A DNA stretch of 64,000 nt from Hemibagrus wyckioides (GCF_019097595.1 NC_080712.1:24571146-24635145), one strand, 5' to 3'. Counted from the stretch's first letter, positions 1-12,411 are shown. Numbers and translations are program-made. The notes: generated from the sequence alone by a model not told the origin.

Positions 1-821
1 AGCCAGGCTGAAAAACAACCACAAGAAAATTTAAAAACTTAATGAGCCTGTCCATATACTCTATGTACAACATACACACACACACACACCATTAAAGGTC
101 AGTGAATCAGATTAGGAAACCTAATCCTCATTCATCTGGTGCATCCCTGTTACAATTATACATCAATATAAACAACTGCATCAATAAATCAAATCATTCT
201 GTTTCATTCCTAAAATAGCCATGATCTGCTGAAGATTGATTTTGCCAATTTCTGCAAATACTTCAGTCTCTACATCATGCAAATCATGACTACACCATTT
301 GCCAACATTCTATCAGATTTGCATTCCAACTTCCAGGGAACAGGCATCAAGTTCACAAAATCTGTACAAGTTAGCATATATTACTGCCAACACTTTTGTA
401 GCTTGCTAGCAACATATCCTCCCACATTAGGATAATGCTACATTAGTGTTATTTTTTCACTGATAGTAATGGACTTCTCATAATGGGTTATAAAATGATA
501 GTTGTGCTGGTTAAATAAAGTTAGTCCATTAACTCCTACATGCTTTGATTAGCAGTTGAGTTTAATCAGATTAAAAATGACAGCACTGCCTTCTACAAAT
601 TAGAATTGTTGAATTGAGACCAATAGATATGACCAAAAAACAATCAAAAATGTCAAGTTACCCCATGTCTTTATGTCCCTATACCAAGGTTGAAAGTAAA
701 ACATTTGAATGTAGCTTCACACGTGCAGACAGAAAAATAACTTCTTAAATTCACGAAATTTTTTTTATTTCCATCTATAAATCAACATTTATTAGCTCCA
801 CCCTAACACTGCTACACTTGC
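1..821 (-). other. PPM1G intron 6 (partial), no exon seen
   Basis: Continues downstream of the last PPM1G exon found here. I searched the minus strand for the expected next exon (the start of the second half of the phosphatase domain) and did not find it, so the intron runs past the window edge. A short (CA)n tract lies near 71-88. Otherwise AT-rich with nothing recognisable. Confidence 0.6.
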
Positions 822-3304
822 CTCTTCTTTCCCATCCATCCCTGGCAAACACATTTCTTCTTCTTCTTCATCAGTGTCCTCTTCCTCCTCCTCTTCTTCC
901 TCTTCTGTGTCATCCTCTTCATTTTCACTGCTGTCCCCAGCCTCCTGCTCACTGCCATCCTAAGAAATCAACCAAAGAGAAACACAAAATAAAAGTTTTT
1001 ACTGATAACATGTCCATGCCTTTTTTGCTCTGTTTTGGCATATAGTAAGTACTCCCCCCATTTAAAAACAAAACAGGCAGACAAAATTGCATTTGGTCCA
1101 GCAAAATCACACTCAGATTAAATCTAGTTTTGTTTATGCATCCAGTCAAACATACTCTCCTCCTTACCTCTTCATCACTGCCCTCTTCTTCATCCTCCCC
1201 TTCGTCTGACTCGTCACTGTCCTCAAAGAACTTGGATTTGGCACTTCCTGGTGTGGGTGCTGCGGAGGAGGAACAAGAAGGTCCTGCGTCTGCTGTGGCT
1301 CCAGCTTTCTCCCCATCAGAGGAGCCTCCAGCTGCAGAGCTCCCCCCACAGGAGGCTGTAGCTCTCCTGCATGCCCTCATTTTGGAGCCTCCAGCTGTCT
1401 CTTCCAGCTTTGCTTTTCCATTGCTGTCCGTTTCAGATGCCCCACATTCTGTCTCACCGTTGATCCCTTTATTATCTGTATGGACGTTATCTCGGTCTTC
1501 CGGCTCTTTGGTGGCATCCTGTCCAAGCTTTTTGCCTGATTTATTCAGGTTCTGTCCATAGCGGACAAGCAGCTCCTCAATTGTCATTGTGGCCTCTTCA
1601 TGCAGAAGAGCTGTTTCCTCATTATCCACTAAGGGGAGACACGATACAAAGAGCAAGGAGTTATAGCTCAAGCTCTAATGTTGCATTCACTAAAGTGATT
1701 TCTAAAACATTATTCTCACCATCATCTTCATCTGCAACTTTTTCTGGTGCTGCCTCCTCTTGTGGGCGGCCAGCTATCTGAATAAGCTCTTTGATAACCT
1801 CCTCTGAGGTGATTTGGCTGTCTATAGCCAGGAAAGCATCTTCCAGAGCCTGCAAACATGCAATCCAGGAGTACAGAAATTAGACAGGTAAAGTATTTTT
1901 AATCTGATGATCTCCCGGATGTGGTCTTCTCTCTCATAGCACTTTCGCATCAGACAATCACAAATCTGTGTGCAGAACGATCTGTTCCTTAATCGAGCAG
2001 TGCAGTCTACTTATGTAATGCTACCAGGGCTGTAAAAGAAAGCATACTCCAGAGGTTATGGGGGGGTTAGTGATATAGTCTATACTCTGCAATAATGGTT
2101 GTAAGTACCCCCAAACAAAGATAAATTGCCCAACTGCACTGCACCTGTCTTGTGTAAAAGAAGCATGTTTGAACAGAAGTGAAATTTTTCCACACAAGCA
2201 TCATGCTCCTAATGACCAGAATGATACAATGCCACAAGAGCTCATACTACATTCACCAATAACCACGGTACATGAAATGACTGACGAATAATTGAATTTT
2301 ACAAATTACATTGAGATGTCAGATGACCTGAGGTTCAACCTACAGCAATAGCCAAGCAACTACAGTTTTCTGCCTAGCAAACAGAACAAGAGAGAAAGCA
2401 GCATTGTTTAAATACATGGAATCTTTTCATGTTAACCCTGGGTCATTCTATAATGAATATCTCTAAAGCTTATGACATTGAAGAGTTTTGGGGTCCAAAG
2501 ACATCTTAGGTGGTACAGAATTGCCAGCTGTATCCCTGGTCAGGATTATTAGCAAACAGAAAGTGTGTTTATTATCTTTTGCTTAACTGCATACCCGTGC
2601 TTATCTTAATCCATCTTACCTTTTGCAGTTTGCCATCTTTATATGCTTTCTGCTGTTTTATGATGTCTGGTAAATATTTGGAGCAGTACAAAGCAACTTC
2701 TTCACCTGGCAGAAAAGAGAAATTCACACTCCGTTGTTTCAGTGGACACTTCTCTGTATTTACATGGAGGAAAATCTTCACTCGTACAAACGGTTCGCTA
2801 GCTCTGCTTAACTGTGGTGTTTACCTCCATGTCCGTCATAAACGGCGAACATTGCCGTCTCTTCATCCAGCTCTGGGATACAATTGTGAGCGTCCTGAAA
2901 ACATAAAGAAGAAAATGAGGTGGTGTCCAGTTAAAGGCCACAGAACAGCGCCATATGAACCCTGACGCGAAGCACGGCGCTAATGGCGCGAAAACCTGCA
3001 CACTGGCGCCGCAGCCTGCGCGAGACCATAGAAACTGCTGGGGGATTAAAACTAAAGCACTTTTCCATCTTAAGCACATAATGAATCGCTCCACACACAC
3101 ACGTGGCAAATAAAGGTCTGTGTGCTGAAGTTACCCAGCCTTCAGTAACCCTTTCTGGAGAGCCAATAGCAGATGGCTAAGCTACATTTTTACCTCCATT
3201 GAAACACGCCATCCCTGCATGGCCGCCAGTCCGTAGCTCAGTTTCTGGTTCCCTCCGTCGGCTGTGTTTTTTTCCGTGTTGGGCTTCGATAGGTACGCCC
3301 CCAT
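822..3304 (-). CDS. Protein phosphatase 1G (PP2C family), 5' six exons
   Basis: Mg2+/Mn2+-dependent Ser/Thr phosphatase of the PP2C/PPM family; the vertebrate protein is nuclear and linked to pre-mRNA splicing and histone handling (family knowledge). Exons on the minus strand: 3194-3304, 2825-2894, 2620-2705, 1720-1849, 1168-1628 and 822-959. Phases agree at every junction (37 codons; 23+1 nt; 2 nt+28; 43+1 nt; 2 nt+153; 46 codons). The protein starts [13 protein letters not shown], with glycine at position 2 as in human PPM1G. The PP2C metal motifs RVSMEDAHN and YDGHGG are present. After residue ~135 comes the PPM1G-specific insert: a low-complexity linker, then [20 protein letters not shown] and a Glu-rich block ending in [11 protein letters not shown]. 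The second half of the catalytic domain lies outside the window. The start is the first ATG and matches the family. The last donor is GC rather than GT (AG|GCAAGT at 821-816). Confidence 0.95.
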
Positions 3305-3800
3305 GCTGTCCTGTAGCCGCCAATCGGGATAATGTTAAAAATAATAATAAGAGAACCCTTTAGAGGGTGACGAAAGAGAGTATTAAAAAGTCTCAAAGGC
3401 GTGTTGTGTGTCCGTGTAGAACGGATCTTTCACACATTTCCCTCTGATCTCTACTGCTAGCAAAGTGAAAGCGACCAAACCTGGCTAAAGCCGCGCTATT
3501 TGGCTACCCGGTACTTTTAGCCGGCTAGCTGACCGATTGCTAACACAAGAGATGCTGCGGGACTTTAAGGCATGCGTTCCCTGACCCGTAACCAGTCAGA
3601 AATTAGCCCTCCAAAACCGAGCAGAACTCAAACCGCGCTTCAGTTCAAACGCCGATGCAAATGAGCTCTCTCGCAAAAATACGCAAGTAATCTAACACGT
3701 GTGAGAGCTAACATAATCAACAGCCCATCAGATCCATTTTAGAGAGGGCTGACTGAGACTCTACCCGGAAGCGGAAGTACGAGCTTTCGCGCATGACACA
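3305..3800 (-). promoter_or_regulatory. PPM1G 5' UTR and probable promoter
   Basis: Lies directly upstream of the PPM1G start codon on the minus strand and is richer in CpG than its surroundings. Two tandem GGAAG cores (ccggaagcggaag, about 3765-3777) look like ETS/GABP sites, common in housekeeping promoters. The transcription start is not resolvable by eye; a non-coding first exon is possible. Confidence 0.4.
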
Positions 3801-3849
3801 TGCTCTGCATGCTAATTCCTTTTCCTAAATAGTATCCGAGATCAGAATT

Positions 3850-4200
3850 TAGCGTGTCCCAAATCGTAGTATGTTCAAATGACTGTCGAAAGGTACCCGG
3901 ATGGTCTGTTATATCCGGGAGATTTTCGTGTGGATCCGTGCACACTTTATTGTATACTGTATTTTTTTTACTTCACACTGCTCCTTGTGTTGCGGAGGAG
4001 TTTTGAATGAATGAAGCAAAGAAACGCAACGAGACGTTTACAGTGTTTATAGTTTTCAATGGCAATGTGCGCATTACGTTTTCTTCCATGACACGACGTG
4101 TTAATATGGCCCTGTACTTACACAAGTGTGCACACTCAAAAGTATGTACTTTTTATTTACACACGCGCTCAGAATAAGTAGGCGAATTGGGATGCAGCAA
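3850..4200. mobile_element. MITE-like element, imperfect terminal inverted repeats
   Basis: The left end (gtgtcccaaatcgtagta, ~3857) and right end (gcgaattgggatgcagc, ~4182-4198) are imperfect inverted repeats of each other. No coding capacity. A second element with the same type of ends lies at 56,696-57,055. Superfamily not assigned. Confidence 0.45.
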
Positions 4201-4640
4201 TATGCTCAGGGGTGACTCGCATTCGTGAGAACACTGGCTGCGTCACATTTGCGCAGGAAGCGAGAAGCGAGCAGACTGTGAGAACCGACAGGATACCTAC
4301 TTGTATGCTAAACAAAACAAAAACAACACAACACTGGGTAGAGAAAAGTATTGAGTCGGTGTCCGGTTCAGTTGAGTATAGTGGTTGTATTATATCATAT
4401 GAGTACAAACACATTCAAATCCTAAAGTAAAATCATTCCCAAATACAAATTCTATTCCTATTCTGTCCTTAATTCAACACCCCATTTCTCCCACAACCCT
4501 TAAGTGGACAATTAACACTGAATATGTTTGATAGCATCTCCGTACCCTATAGTAGCTTACAGGAACTCGATTATACAAAATGAATTTTAAAAAACCCTAT
4601 AACTCCCAAAGCCAAATAAATCTGTTTCAAAAATTGACAT
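4201..4640. other. Intergenic, nothing recognised
   Basis: AT-rich sequence with short accidental frames only. No splice-bounded exon or repeat family recognised. Confidence 0.5.
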
Positions 4641-4808
4641 TTCTGGCATTTGGGCAGACGCCCTTATCAAGAGTGACTTACAATTTATCTCATTTTATAC
4701 AACTGAGCAACTGAGGGTTAAGGGCCTTGCTCAGGGGCCCAGCTGTGGTGGAGCTGGGATTCAGACTCATACAGTACAATCAGTAGTCCAATGCCGTAAC
4801 CACTAAAT
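4640..4808 (-). mobile_element. tRNA-derived SINE
   Basis: The left part holds the motif catttgggcagacgccctta, shared by many teleost SINEs, followed by an 'agggccttgctcagg' block. The right end, read on the minus strand, has tRNA-like A-box (TAGTGGTTACGGCATTGGAC) and B-box-like segments. This is a tRNA-derived SINE in minus orientation, mutated. Confidence 0.6.
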
Positions 4809-5229
4809 AATCATAGCCCCAAAAAAGATTTCTACAAAATTTGAGAACTTGAATTAAACTAAATATGATCAAATAGTAACATTTTCCTGTTCATTTGTGC
4901 TGCTTTGTGCTTGTATGTTTTATGACAAATAAAATGCTTGCATGGCCTGAGAAATACAACGTAAAATAAAAGAGTGCAATGTTGTTTTTGTCACAAAAAC
5001 CATAAGAAGCTTCTAGTCTTTTTTCTGAGTCTTTGAATTCAGTGGAGCCTCCATGGTGTCACACAGTGGTTATGTAGAATGTAAATAATTAGGAACCTTT
5101 GATGATCAAAATTTTGGAGACTCCAAACAGGTTTCTTCTCGGGAATACTGTTCTTACCATGTCGTTCAGCTGAGCACTGAGATGTCCTGCAGTGTCTGAA
5201 CTGTTTTTTTGATGGGCTGTTGAGGTCGC

Positions 5230-6290
5230 AGTTACGGTAGTGCCAGAGAGAGTCCTGTGCGTGGACAGCTCTTTCAGGTGCTCAAAATTTAGAGCTCCGA
5301 TCACTGCATGGTGGTTGGGCACATTGAGGTGGAGGTGGGACAGAGAGGAGGCGGTTAAACATGAACGTGCTTCAGGACCCCTCTTGTGTGTTTTGCCACC
5401 TTTATGCCAGGTGGCAGCATATGAGAGGTCTCTACATTACTCAGGTAGAGTGGTGGGAGGACCTCAAGAGATGGATCACCATCCTGTGCCATTGGTGGGG
5501 GCAGGAAAGGACGACGAGAAGGGGGGGAAAGGCCCGAGGTGTGGTCTAGGAGGCTGTATGAGGCCTGGAAAGACTGCGATCATGGGTGGCTCAGGGACAC
5601 CAGTGAGGCTTTACGAGCCCACTACGAGGCTGAGGCTCAGAGCTACTTTGTCCAGGCCAGAAAAGAGGCACTCGAACAGGATGAGCGCCTGACAAGTTAC
5701 TTTTCCGGAACATCGGAGGAGGGGCCCTTGTTTGGTAACTTCACCCGGAGACATGTTAAAAGTGGATAGCTTCTTCTATCGTGATCTCTTTGGGGTAAGA
5801 CAAAAGAAGGACAACTGCACGGCAGCTTTACTGGACGCCGTGTCTGGTAGGGTGCCGAGTGAGAGCGTACCAGATCTGGAGAGAGAGATCTCCCTAGAGG
5901 AGGGCCATGCTCTCCCTGAAGACGGATGTTGCTCATGGTGGGGACAGCCTGCCAGCAGAATGGTATCCTGCACAAGAAGGGCGACAGGACCGAGTTGGCA
6001 AATTGGAGACCGATCACGTTGTTGATGGTTGAATACAAGATCTTGGCCAAACATGATTTTGGGTCTGAGAGAAATGATGGCTCAGATTGTTCACCCCAAT
6101 CAGACCTGTGGGGTTCCCGAACGGATTTGTGGCATGAACCTGGCGCTGATTAGAGACGCAATGGCGTGGGCTGATCAATGTCAGGTACCGTTGGCGCTGC
6201 TGAGTCTGGACCAAAAGAAGGCCTTCGATTGTGTCTCACACGTGTTTATGTTTATGCTCCTGGAGCGAATGGCTTTGGTCCGAGTTTAAA
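5230..6290 (+). mobile_element. Decayed non-LTR retrotransposon (L1/Tx1-like RT)
   Basis: Plus-strand fragments in shifting frames match a non-LTR polymerase: a pre-RT region with GPLFGNFTRR and KKDNCTAALLDAV, then KGDRTELANWRPITLL (RT block 1 type), then QTCGVPERICG and LSLDQKKAFDCVSHVF (RT block with the first catalytic Asp). The order and the 'QTxxVPxR...DQxKAFD' arrangement resemble the L1/Tx1 group. Several frameshifts and no intact ORF; both ends truncated. Confidence 0.75.
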
Positions 6291-6299
6291 TGGTATTAC

Positions 6300-6704
6300 C
6301 TGAGAAAAAAAAATTATATAGTAGACTGAATGTCTGTGAGGAATTTGTACCTGAAAACCAAAAGTGTTTTAAATGTTTACATGAATTTTAATTTAAATAG
6401 TCCATTATTGTTTACCTGGACGAATGTTTTTTTCTTTCTAAGCCAGTCTGACTGGACAGACGTCAATGAGCTTGTGGTTTCTTGGTGAGAAACACATTGC
6501 AATATCTTCTTCCACCTGATGATGGCAGCAGACTGCTTCAACACAGCTAAAATTCAAGAGCATTTTCTCTCTGACTAGAAATGCTAATTAACTTACAGAA
6601 TAATATGTAGTCATGGATAGAGAGGAAAAGCAGGAAGGGAGAAGAGGAGATTTCAAAAGAGCTGAGCATAAAAACCTTGAAAGAGGATCCTTAACTAAAG
6701 TGGA
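6300..6704. other. Intergenic, nothing recognised
   Basis: AT-rich spacer between the LINE fragment and the left outer inverted-repeat arm. No feature seen. Confidence 0.5.
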
Positions 6705-7870
6705 TATACAAGCAAGTATTAAAATGACAATTAAATTATTTATAATAGGGGCTTAGAGGATTCATTATAAGTGTGATTGCCTAGAACCTACAGGTCGATT
6801 CACGCTTCCTCCCTTTTTGTGCTGAGTCTGCATGTTCTCATCATGTTTTGGAGGTTTCCTCTGGGTTCTCTGGTTTCCTCCCCAGTCCAGAGACATGTCT
6901 TGTAGGCATGTCATTGTCTGTGCTGGTCTCCTTGATTTTATGAGCTTGATTTTATGAGCTTTGTTTATGAAGATATTTTGTGCAATAGCAGACTTACGTA
7001 AACTAGTGAATGTGTTAACGTTGCTTACTGGACTTTTTACATGCGTGCACATACACGCGCAGTTACTCGGACATTACGACATTACGTTAATGAACAGAGG
7101 TGCCGAAATGTAATACGAAGCTCACTGCTGCTGGCGATGGCAGTTTTAGACGAGACCCGGTCGGACTTCTACATTCTACAATAAAATTTTCGCATGTCAA
7201 GGACATCGCTTTCCTGCGACACCCCATTGTTGTTAAACTACCGGAACCTGTAATGACGTTTTATCTAGGCTTCTGATTGGCTAGACAGGCTCCTGACAGC
7301 ACCTAACAGGGCGTTTTGCGTTTTCATGTGGACAAAGATATTTTTTAACATGTAGGGCGTGTGGACAGAATTAAAAAACAAAAAACAAAAAAAAAACAAG
7401 TAGAAAAATCTCCATTTTTAAAAATACCCAGCTACGTGTGGACATGGCCTTAGTTCCCCTGGAATATGCTCCAGGTTTCCCCACAACAATACTAAGTAAA
7501 GACAGAGCACAGAGAATATAAACAAGCTGATAAACATCTTACAGGGATTACCAGTCTTTAGTCCAGCATCTGAGTCCACTTTTACAATGTTGCAGAGTGT
7601 CTTTAGAGGTTTAGAAGTGTTGTGGAGGAACCTCTGATTTGTACATAGGGAACCCAGAGGCATAGGCTATCTTCAGTCAGATTTACCAAATTGCACCAAA
7701 CAACTCACAACCACAAGAGGGAGGCAAATATACCAAACCTTGTTACCAATGATATAATGTAACTAATGTATTCCCACCTCACACCCAGTGTTCCCAGCGT
7801 AGGCTCCAGATCCACCACAGTCATGTCCAGGATAAATCATTTAATGAAGATGAGTGAATTCATTCATGAA
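6705..7870. repeat. Outer inverted repeat, left arm
   Basis: Reverse complement of 27,245-28,355 in three collinear blocks: 6,705-~7,060 matches ~28,130-28,355; 7,468-7,641 matches 27,857-28,030 with a single mismatch; 7,642-7,870 matches ~27,245-27,510. The blocks are separated by arm-specific insertions (a MITE on this side, about 340 bp of other sequence on the right). Part of it (gaggaaacc...cagaggaaacc) is a widespread teleost interspersed repeat, but the 174-bp block is not obviously repetitive. Confidence 0.75.
7060..7450. mobile_element. MITE-like insertion in left outer arm
   Basis: Sequence absent from the matching right arm. It contains the 'gtgtggacatggcct' type end and 'catgtggacaaag' on the other side, a pattern of short non-autonomous fish DNA transposons. 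An internal A-rich run lies at 7,373-7,398. No coding capacity. Confidence 0.45.
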
Positions 7871-8480
7871 AGTAATAAAGAACTTCTCTAACATTTTCAT
7901 TATCAGCAAAAAACAAATTCTGATTTGAACATAAGGGAACATCCATCGTTAAACTGTATTCAGACATGCTCATGCGTATCTCTTGAAAATAATGTTAAAT
8001 ATACAATAGATATCACCATCATCTCTTCGAATTTACTGAGATGCACAGTAATTTTTATACAGAAGTAATGTGTAATATTCAATGTTATCTGATGTGGTGG
8101 TTGACGTGTTCATTGGCGGTTTGGCAAGTTTATTATAAAAATGGTGATTGAATTACAGAAGAAGAAGCTGCCAGTGAGTTTCTGTGTTTGGCACATGTTC
8201 ATCAACAGAACAGAAAGCATTTCTAGGACAAAACAAAGTATTTCACAATCATAAGATGAGGTCATAAACAAATAGTATCACACTGTGAGCCAAGGGCCAC
8301 AACCAAGATAAATTCAGAATATATTATATACTGATGAACAGAAATGATCAGAATGAGGCTTCAATAGATGAAAATGAAAAAATTTATTGAACTAAATGAA
8401 GTTAAAAAATGAACTCTATAAGCCCTTACATTAAAAGATAAAACTATAGAAGATATTCAACACTTACGATAAGCTCTGTG
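7871..8480. other. Intergenic, nothing recognised
   Basis: AT-rich, no splice-bounded exon or repeat family recognised. Confidence 0.5.
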
Positions 8481-8483
8481 AAA

Positions 8484-8985
8484 TAAAGCGCCACTGCAGG
8501 CTCCCACATGTCTACGTCCCACATCCAAAAATCCTCCCTCAAACTTTCACAAAAGAAAGACAACAAGCCCCATTAATGCCACGTCTTATCAGGGTGAACA
8601 ATATTGGAAAGCATTCAACATTCAAGCATAACTTAAATCAATAAATCTCAGGATGAGACACTTACTGTCTCAGGTGCTGAGCCGCTGGTAAAGAATCCGA
8701 AGATGAGCAGCTCATAAAACACAAAGTTGTAATGGTGGAGCTGCACAAAAGAGATTTAAAAAGAAATTTACATTATGTGTATGTTTACATATTGTATTAT
8801 AATTACTATGTAATTAAAATCTTCTACATTTAAACATGTAATTTTACAGAGGCATCTGTAAGCTTATATTGGCCCCAAAAAGCTTGACTGCATTGGATTA
8901 CTGGTTGGATGGCGTTCTCAAGAATCGGATGAGAGCCTCATAGGCCAGCGGCACACAAACTGCCTCCTGTTAAACAACACAAATC
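8484..8985 (-). pseudogene. Three exon-like segments, unidentified
   Basis: Three short minus-strand segments look like exons. About 8,915-8,966: EAVCVPLAYEALIRFLRTPS after an AG. About 8,668-8,741: LHHYNFVFYELLIFGFF, between a TTTTGTGCAG acceptor and an ACA|GTAAGT donor. About 8,469-8,537: a further frame (either DFWMWDVDMWEPA or LDVGRRHVGACSG) ending in ATC|GTAAGT. I do not recognise the protein and cannot phase all three together, so a decayed gene, part of the neighbouring transposon, or chance are all possible. Confidence 0.3.
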
Positions 8986-8989
8986 TCTA

Positions 8990-9620
8990 TAACTCAATTT
9001 GGCCATGGTTCTCAACATGGCTATTTATTTTAAACCCTAACAAGAAGCAGTATGTAAGCCTAAACATGCCCAGTTCTCCATCAAAGATACGTACATGATG
9101 TAATGCATGAGACAAATTTCTGTTGCATATCAGATCTTCATCATGTACATTTTATTTTAATATTTATTCTAAGAATGGCTTTAATTCTAAACAGGCCATG
9201 GTTGTTATTAAACAGAAAATAAGCTGTTGATGTGAGTTATTCCCATAGACTTCATTACCTCATGTTTAATGTAACCATTACAACATTTTGAAGGGGGGAG
9301 GGGGGCACAAAATGGGGGGAAATGAGGGAAAATGTTTTTGCATTTACATACATTTAGGGATTATGGTGATACAAAATCCAGGAAATAATTAATAATTAAT
9401 TATAATGATAACTTCTGCCAAAAAGAATAGCAGGCTACTAAACTATGTATATAAAAAGATGTTCTACTTTCTTTTATTGTTTACTCGGGGCCGATCGCCA
9501 AGACTTGAGAAAATCATTTTTATAAATTCAAAAATTAATTAATCACATTAAATTACCATTAATGTTTTATGTGTGAATAAAATTTAAATAATGTGACACT
9601 CAATTTCCACTGTTAAACAA
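8990..9620. other. AT-rich spacer, nothing recognised
   Basis: Contains a G-run (about 9,291-9,330) and low-complexity A/T sequence. No gene seen. Confidence 0.5.
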
Positions 9621-10927
9621 ACATTTATTTCAAACTAACTGCTGCACCTGATAATGTAAAATAAATCACTTGTTGCAGAGGACATTTGTCAGAGACACAT
9701 CCACCAAACCGCAGGGGTTTAGAATAGAGAAAAAGCTTAAGCACAGAAAAAAACATAGGATTCCATTGATTCCTGGATTGTAGCCAAGGAACTTTACGGT
9801 ACCACTTTTCTTGGAACCGTAGTGTTTTGTTGGTCAGCTGCTGCCCTGCAATGAGCTTTAGGTTATCATGGTTGGGTTCAGCTTCCTGCTTGTCTGCCTG
9901 CACATCTTCGCTTGCATCTGTCCTCTCAGATCTCTCCTATGAAATATGAAAATGTGCTAGCCTGTTCCTGAGATGAGACATAATTAAAATAAATTACATG
10001 ACTCTTTACACAGCACATACCTGCACCTCTGAGCTACTTCCCTGTCTCACCCTCCCTGTCTTGAAGCCTCTCCACCTCATCTGTCCTCTGATATGAAAGC
10101 ATGACACAAATAAAAATAAACAAAAGTTTATTGAAACTATATGGAAACGGTCAGCAAAAAACTATCAAGGCCCGACTCTTTGTTTCGCTCCCACCACACA
10201 AGTGAGCAGGTAAATAATATGAAACCACACCCATGTGATGATGTGACCATGTTAAAATATTCTAAACATCTAAACACACACTTTGGCTCCTACAAGAAGA
10301 GCATTAAATTTGATAATATTCAAACTGTATTCACTACTTATCATGTACACTTCTTCCCTTTTATCACCAAGATAAAAATAAAATCAAGATAAAAATCATG
10401 GGCTTTCAAACAGCACATACAACCTACCTGTAATGTGCTGCTACTGCTTCTCCCTGTCTCACCCTCTCTGTTCTGAAGCAGCTCCACCTCATCTGTCCTC
10501 TGATATGAAAACGACTGAGTTATGATCATATTCTTATAATAAATATAAAACAGTAAACTAGCATCCAGAGTCTGCTTGTCATACAATGCTGGCAGAAAGT
10601 CAACCAACTCACATCTCCTTTCTTTCTATTTATCCATGATGACAAAGTCAACTGTTGCTGCTTCTAGTGTTTCATCTCAACCGCGATACCTGTTCATTAC
10701 ACCTGTCAGTGAGCTATTTTTAGAGTGTGCACACGACGTTCCTGGACGCGGACATGGGCATTGACACAGGCAGACTCTCTGTATCCTGCTCGGTCCTGCT
10801 TCTCTGTGGCGATGACTGCGTGTGGTTAAAAATCATAACAAACAAATTTTAAAGCTGGGGGACTCAAACGGGATTTTGAAAAGTGGGGGACATGTCCCCC
10901 TGTCCCCAGTGGAAATTACACCCCTGA
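9620..10927 (-). mobile_element. Degenerate hAT-type transposon (TTF zinc-finger class)
   Basis: Minus strand. The 5' end at ~10,927 reads TCAGGGGTGTAATTTCCACTG, followed by GGGGACAtgtcccc/cccac tracts typical of fish hAT elements with a TTF-type zinc finger. Coding segments follow in order: a short exon with RTDEVELLQNREGETG (~10,430-10,503), a near-duplicate RTDEVERLQDREGETG ending in a stop (~10,020-10,093), then QADKQEAEPNHDN...LTNKTLRFQEKWYRKVPWLQ (9,625-9,903). The last resembles the 'RxFQxxWYxxxPWL' start of TTF zinc-finger/ZMYM1-like transposases. The catalytic region is not seen, so the copy is truncated. Confidence 0.55.
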
Positions 10928-11119
10928 CTAAATAATTGATAATTGGATGACAGCTGTCTGAGAGATGAGGAATATTTCCAACACAGTCTGTAACAATAAC
11001 CCCTTCTGGTGGATACAAAAGGTAACAATGTCCACTTTCTGTGTAGCCCATAGACACTTTAGCCCATTAAATTGAAACCAAAAAGGATGATCAGGAAGCA
11101 CTGGGTCACAGCACACATA

Positions 11120-11885
11120 CAGTCTCCTTCAAAAGTCTCCTTCAAAAGCCAATTGTTTGTTTTTTGCTATACTCCTAACACTTAATATTTAGTTTTATCT
11201 GCTGTTGCAAAAACACATCAAAATGAGCTTGTGAGGCTTTTCCAGACTTGTACTGCAGGTCTTGTTTGTTAGAGAAGCGTGATTGGTCACTCCAGAGAAC
11301 ACGTCTCCACTGCTCTAGAGTCCAGTGGTGGCATGTTTTACACCACTTGATGATGTAAGGCTTGGATGCAGCTGCTCAGCCATGAAAACCCATTCCATGA
11401 AGCTCTCTACGTATTGCTCTTGAGCTAATTTCAAGGCCATACAAAGTTTGAAGGTCTGTAGGTATTGACTCTGCAGAAATGTGGTCGCTTCTGCACAGCA
11501 TATGCTCAGCATCCGCTGACCACACTCTGTCATTTTACATGGCCATTTTACATACCACTTCATAGATGAGTTTCTGTTGTTCCTAACTGCTTCCATTTTG
11601 TTATAATACCACTAACAGTTGACCGTGTAATATTTAGTAGTGAGGAAATTTCATGAATGGATGCGTTATTGCACAGGTGGCAACCAATCACAGTACCACG
11701 CTTGAAATCAGTGAGCTCCTGAGAGTGACCCATTCTTTCACAAATGTTTGTAGAAGCTTTCTGTATGCCTAGGTGCTTGATTTTATACATCTGTGGTCAT
11801 GGACATGATTGGAACACCTGGATTCAATGATTTGGAGAGGTATCCTAAAACTTTTGGCAATATAGTGTATGTGTATACATATAAA
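11120..11885 (-). mobile_element. Tc1-like transposase remnant (N-terminal part)
   Basis: Minus-strand fragments give the Tc1 paired-type DNA-binding region: MGHSQELTDFKRGTVIGCHL, then IHEISSLLNITRSTVSGIITKW (helix-turn-helix). A later frame-shifted part has KMTECGQRMLSICCAE. The outer edge at ~11,840-11,875 has the Tc1 terminal text (aaaacttttggcaatatagtg). Frameshifted and missing most of the catalytic domain. Confidence 0.75.
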
Positions 11886-12084
11886 TGGCCAGGATGAGAA
11901 GCTCACCTCGCTTAGGCAATTTAGTCATGGCAGATTCAGGAGTATCAGGCGATGTTGTATCTGCTCCATCCTCTACCAACTGGATCTACATTAGAATAAA
12001 AGGATAGAAGGTAAGGAAAAAAGGATAGAATAAAAGGTGCATAGTTTTTGTAATGTGTTTACCTGTGACTGCCGCACAAATACA

Positions 12085-12400
12085 AGATTCAAGATTCAAG
12101 AAGCTTTTATTGTCATTTCAACCACATATAGCTGACGCAGTGCATAGTGAAATGAAACAACGTTTCTACAGGACCCTGGTGCTACATAAACATGCAACAT
12201 AATGTTCAAACACAAAAAAACACCAACACAGAGCTAGTAGTAGAAGTTTGTCCAAGCCACATGAAGTGCAAAGTGTGCAACAAGGTGCAAACAGAGCAAA
12301 GACACGACAGTGCAGAAACAATAAGTACAAAAAACAACACAAAAACAGGACACATAGCGAAGAAAAATAACATATCTAATGAAATGAAAATTAAATGAAA
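12085..12400 (+). repeat. Interspersed repeat, family A copy 1
   Basis: Starts 'caagaagcttttattgtcat' and runs through 'ctgacgcagtgcatagtgaaatgaaacaacg...aggaccctggtgctac'. The same text occurs at 26,935-27,240 and, shorter, at 37,540-37,690. This is a dispersed teleost repeat without coding capacity here. Copies 1 and 2 lie in the same orientation, so they are not part of the inverted duplication. Confidence 0.6.
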
Positions 12401-12410
12401 TTAAATAAAG

Positions 12411-12411
<1 letters not shown>

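Noticed and set aside
949..1671. 240-aa continuous minus-strand ORF as a single exon
   Set aside because: It reads through the intron at 960-1,167. The PPM1G exon ends at the GTAAGG donor at 1,167 and resumes at 959.
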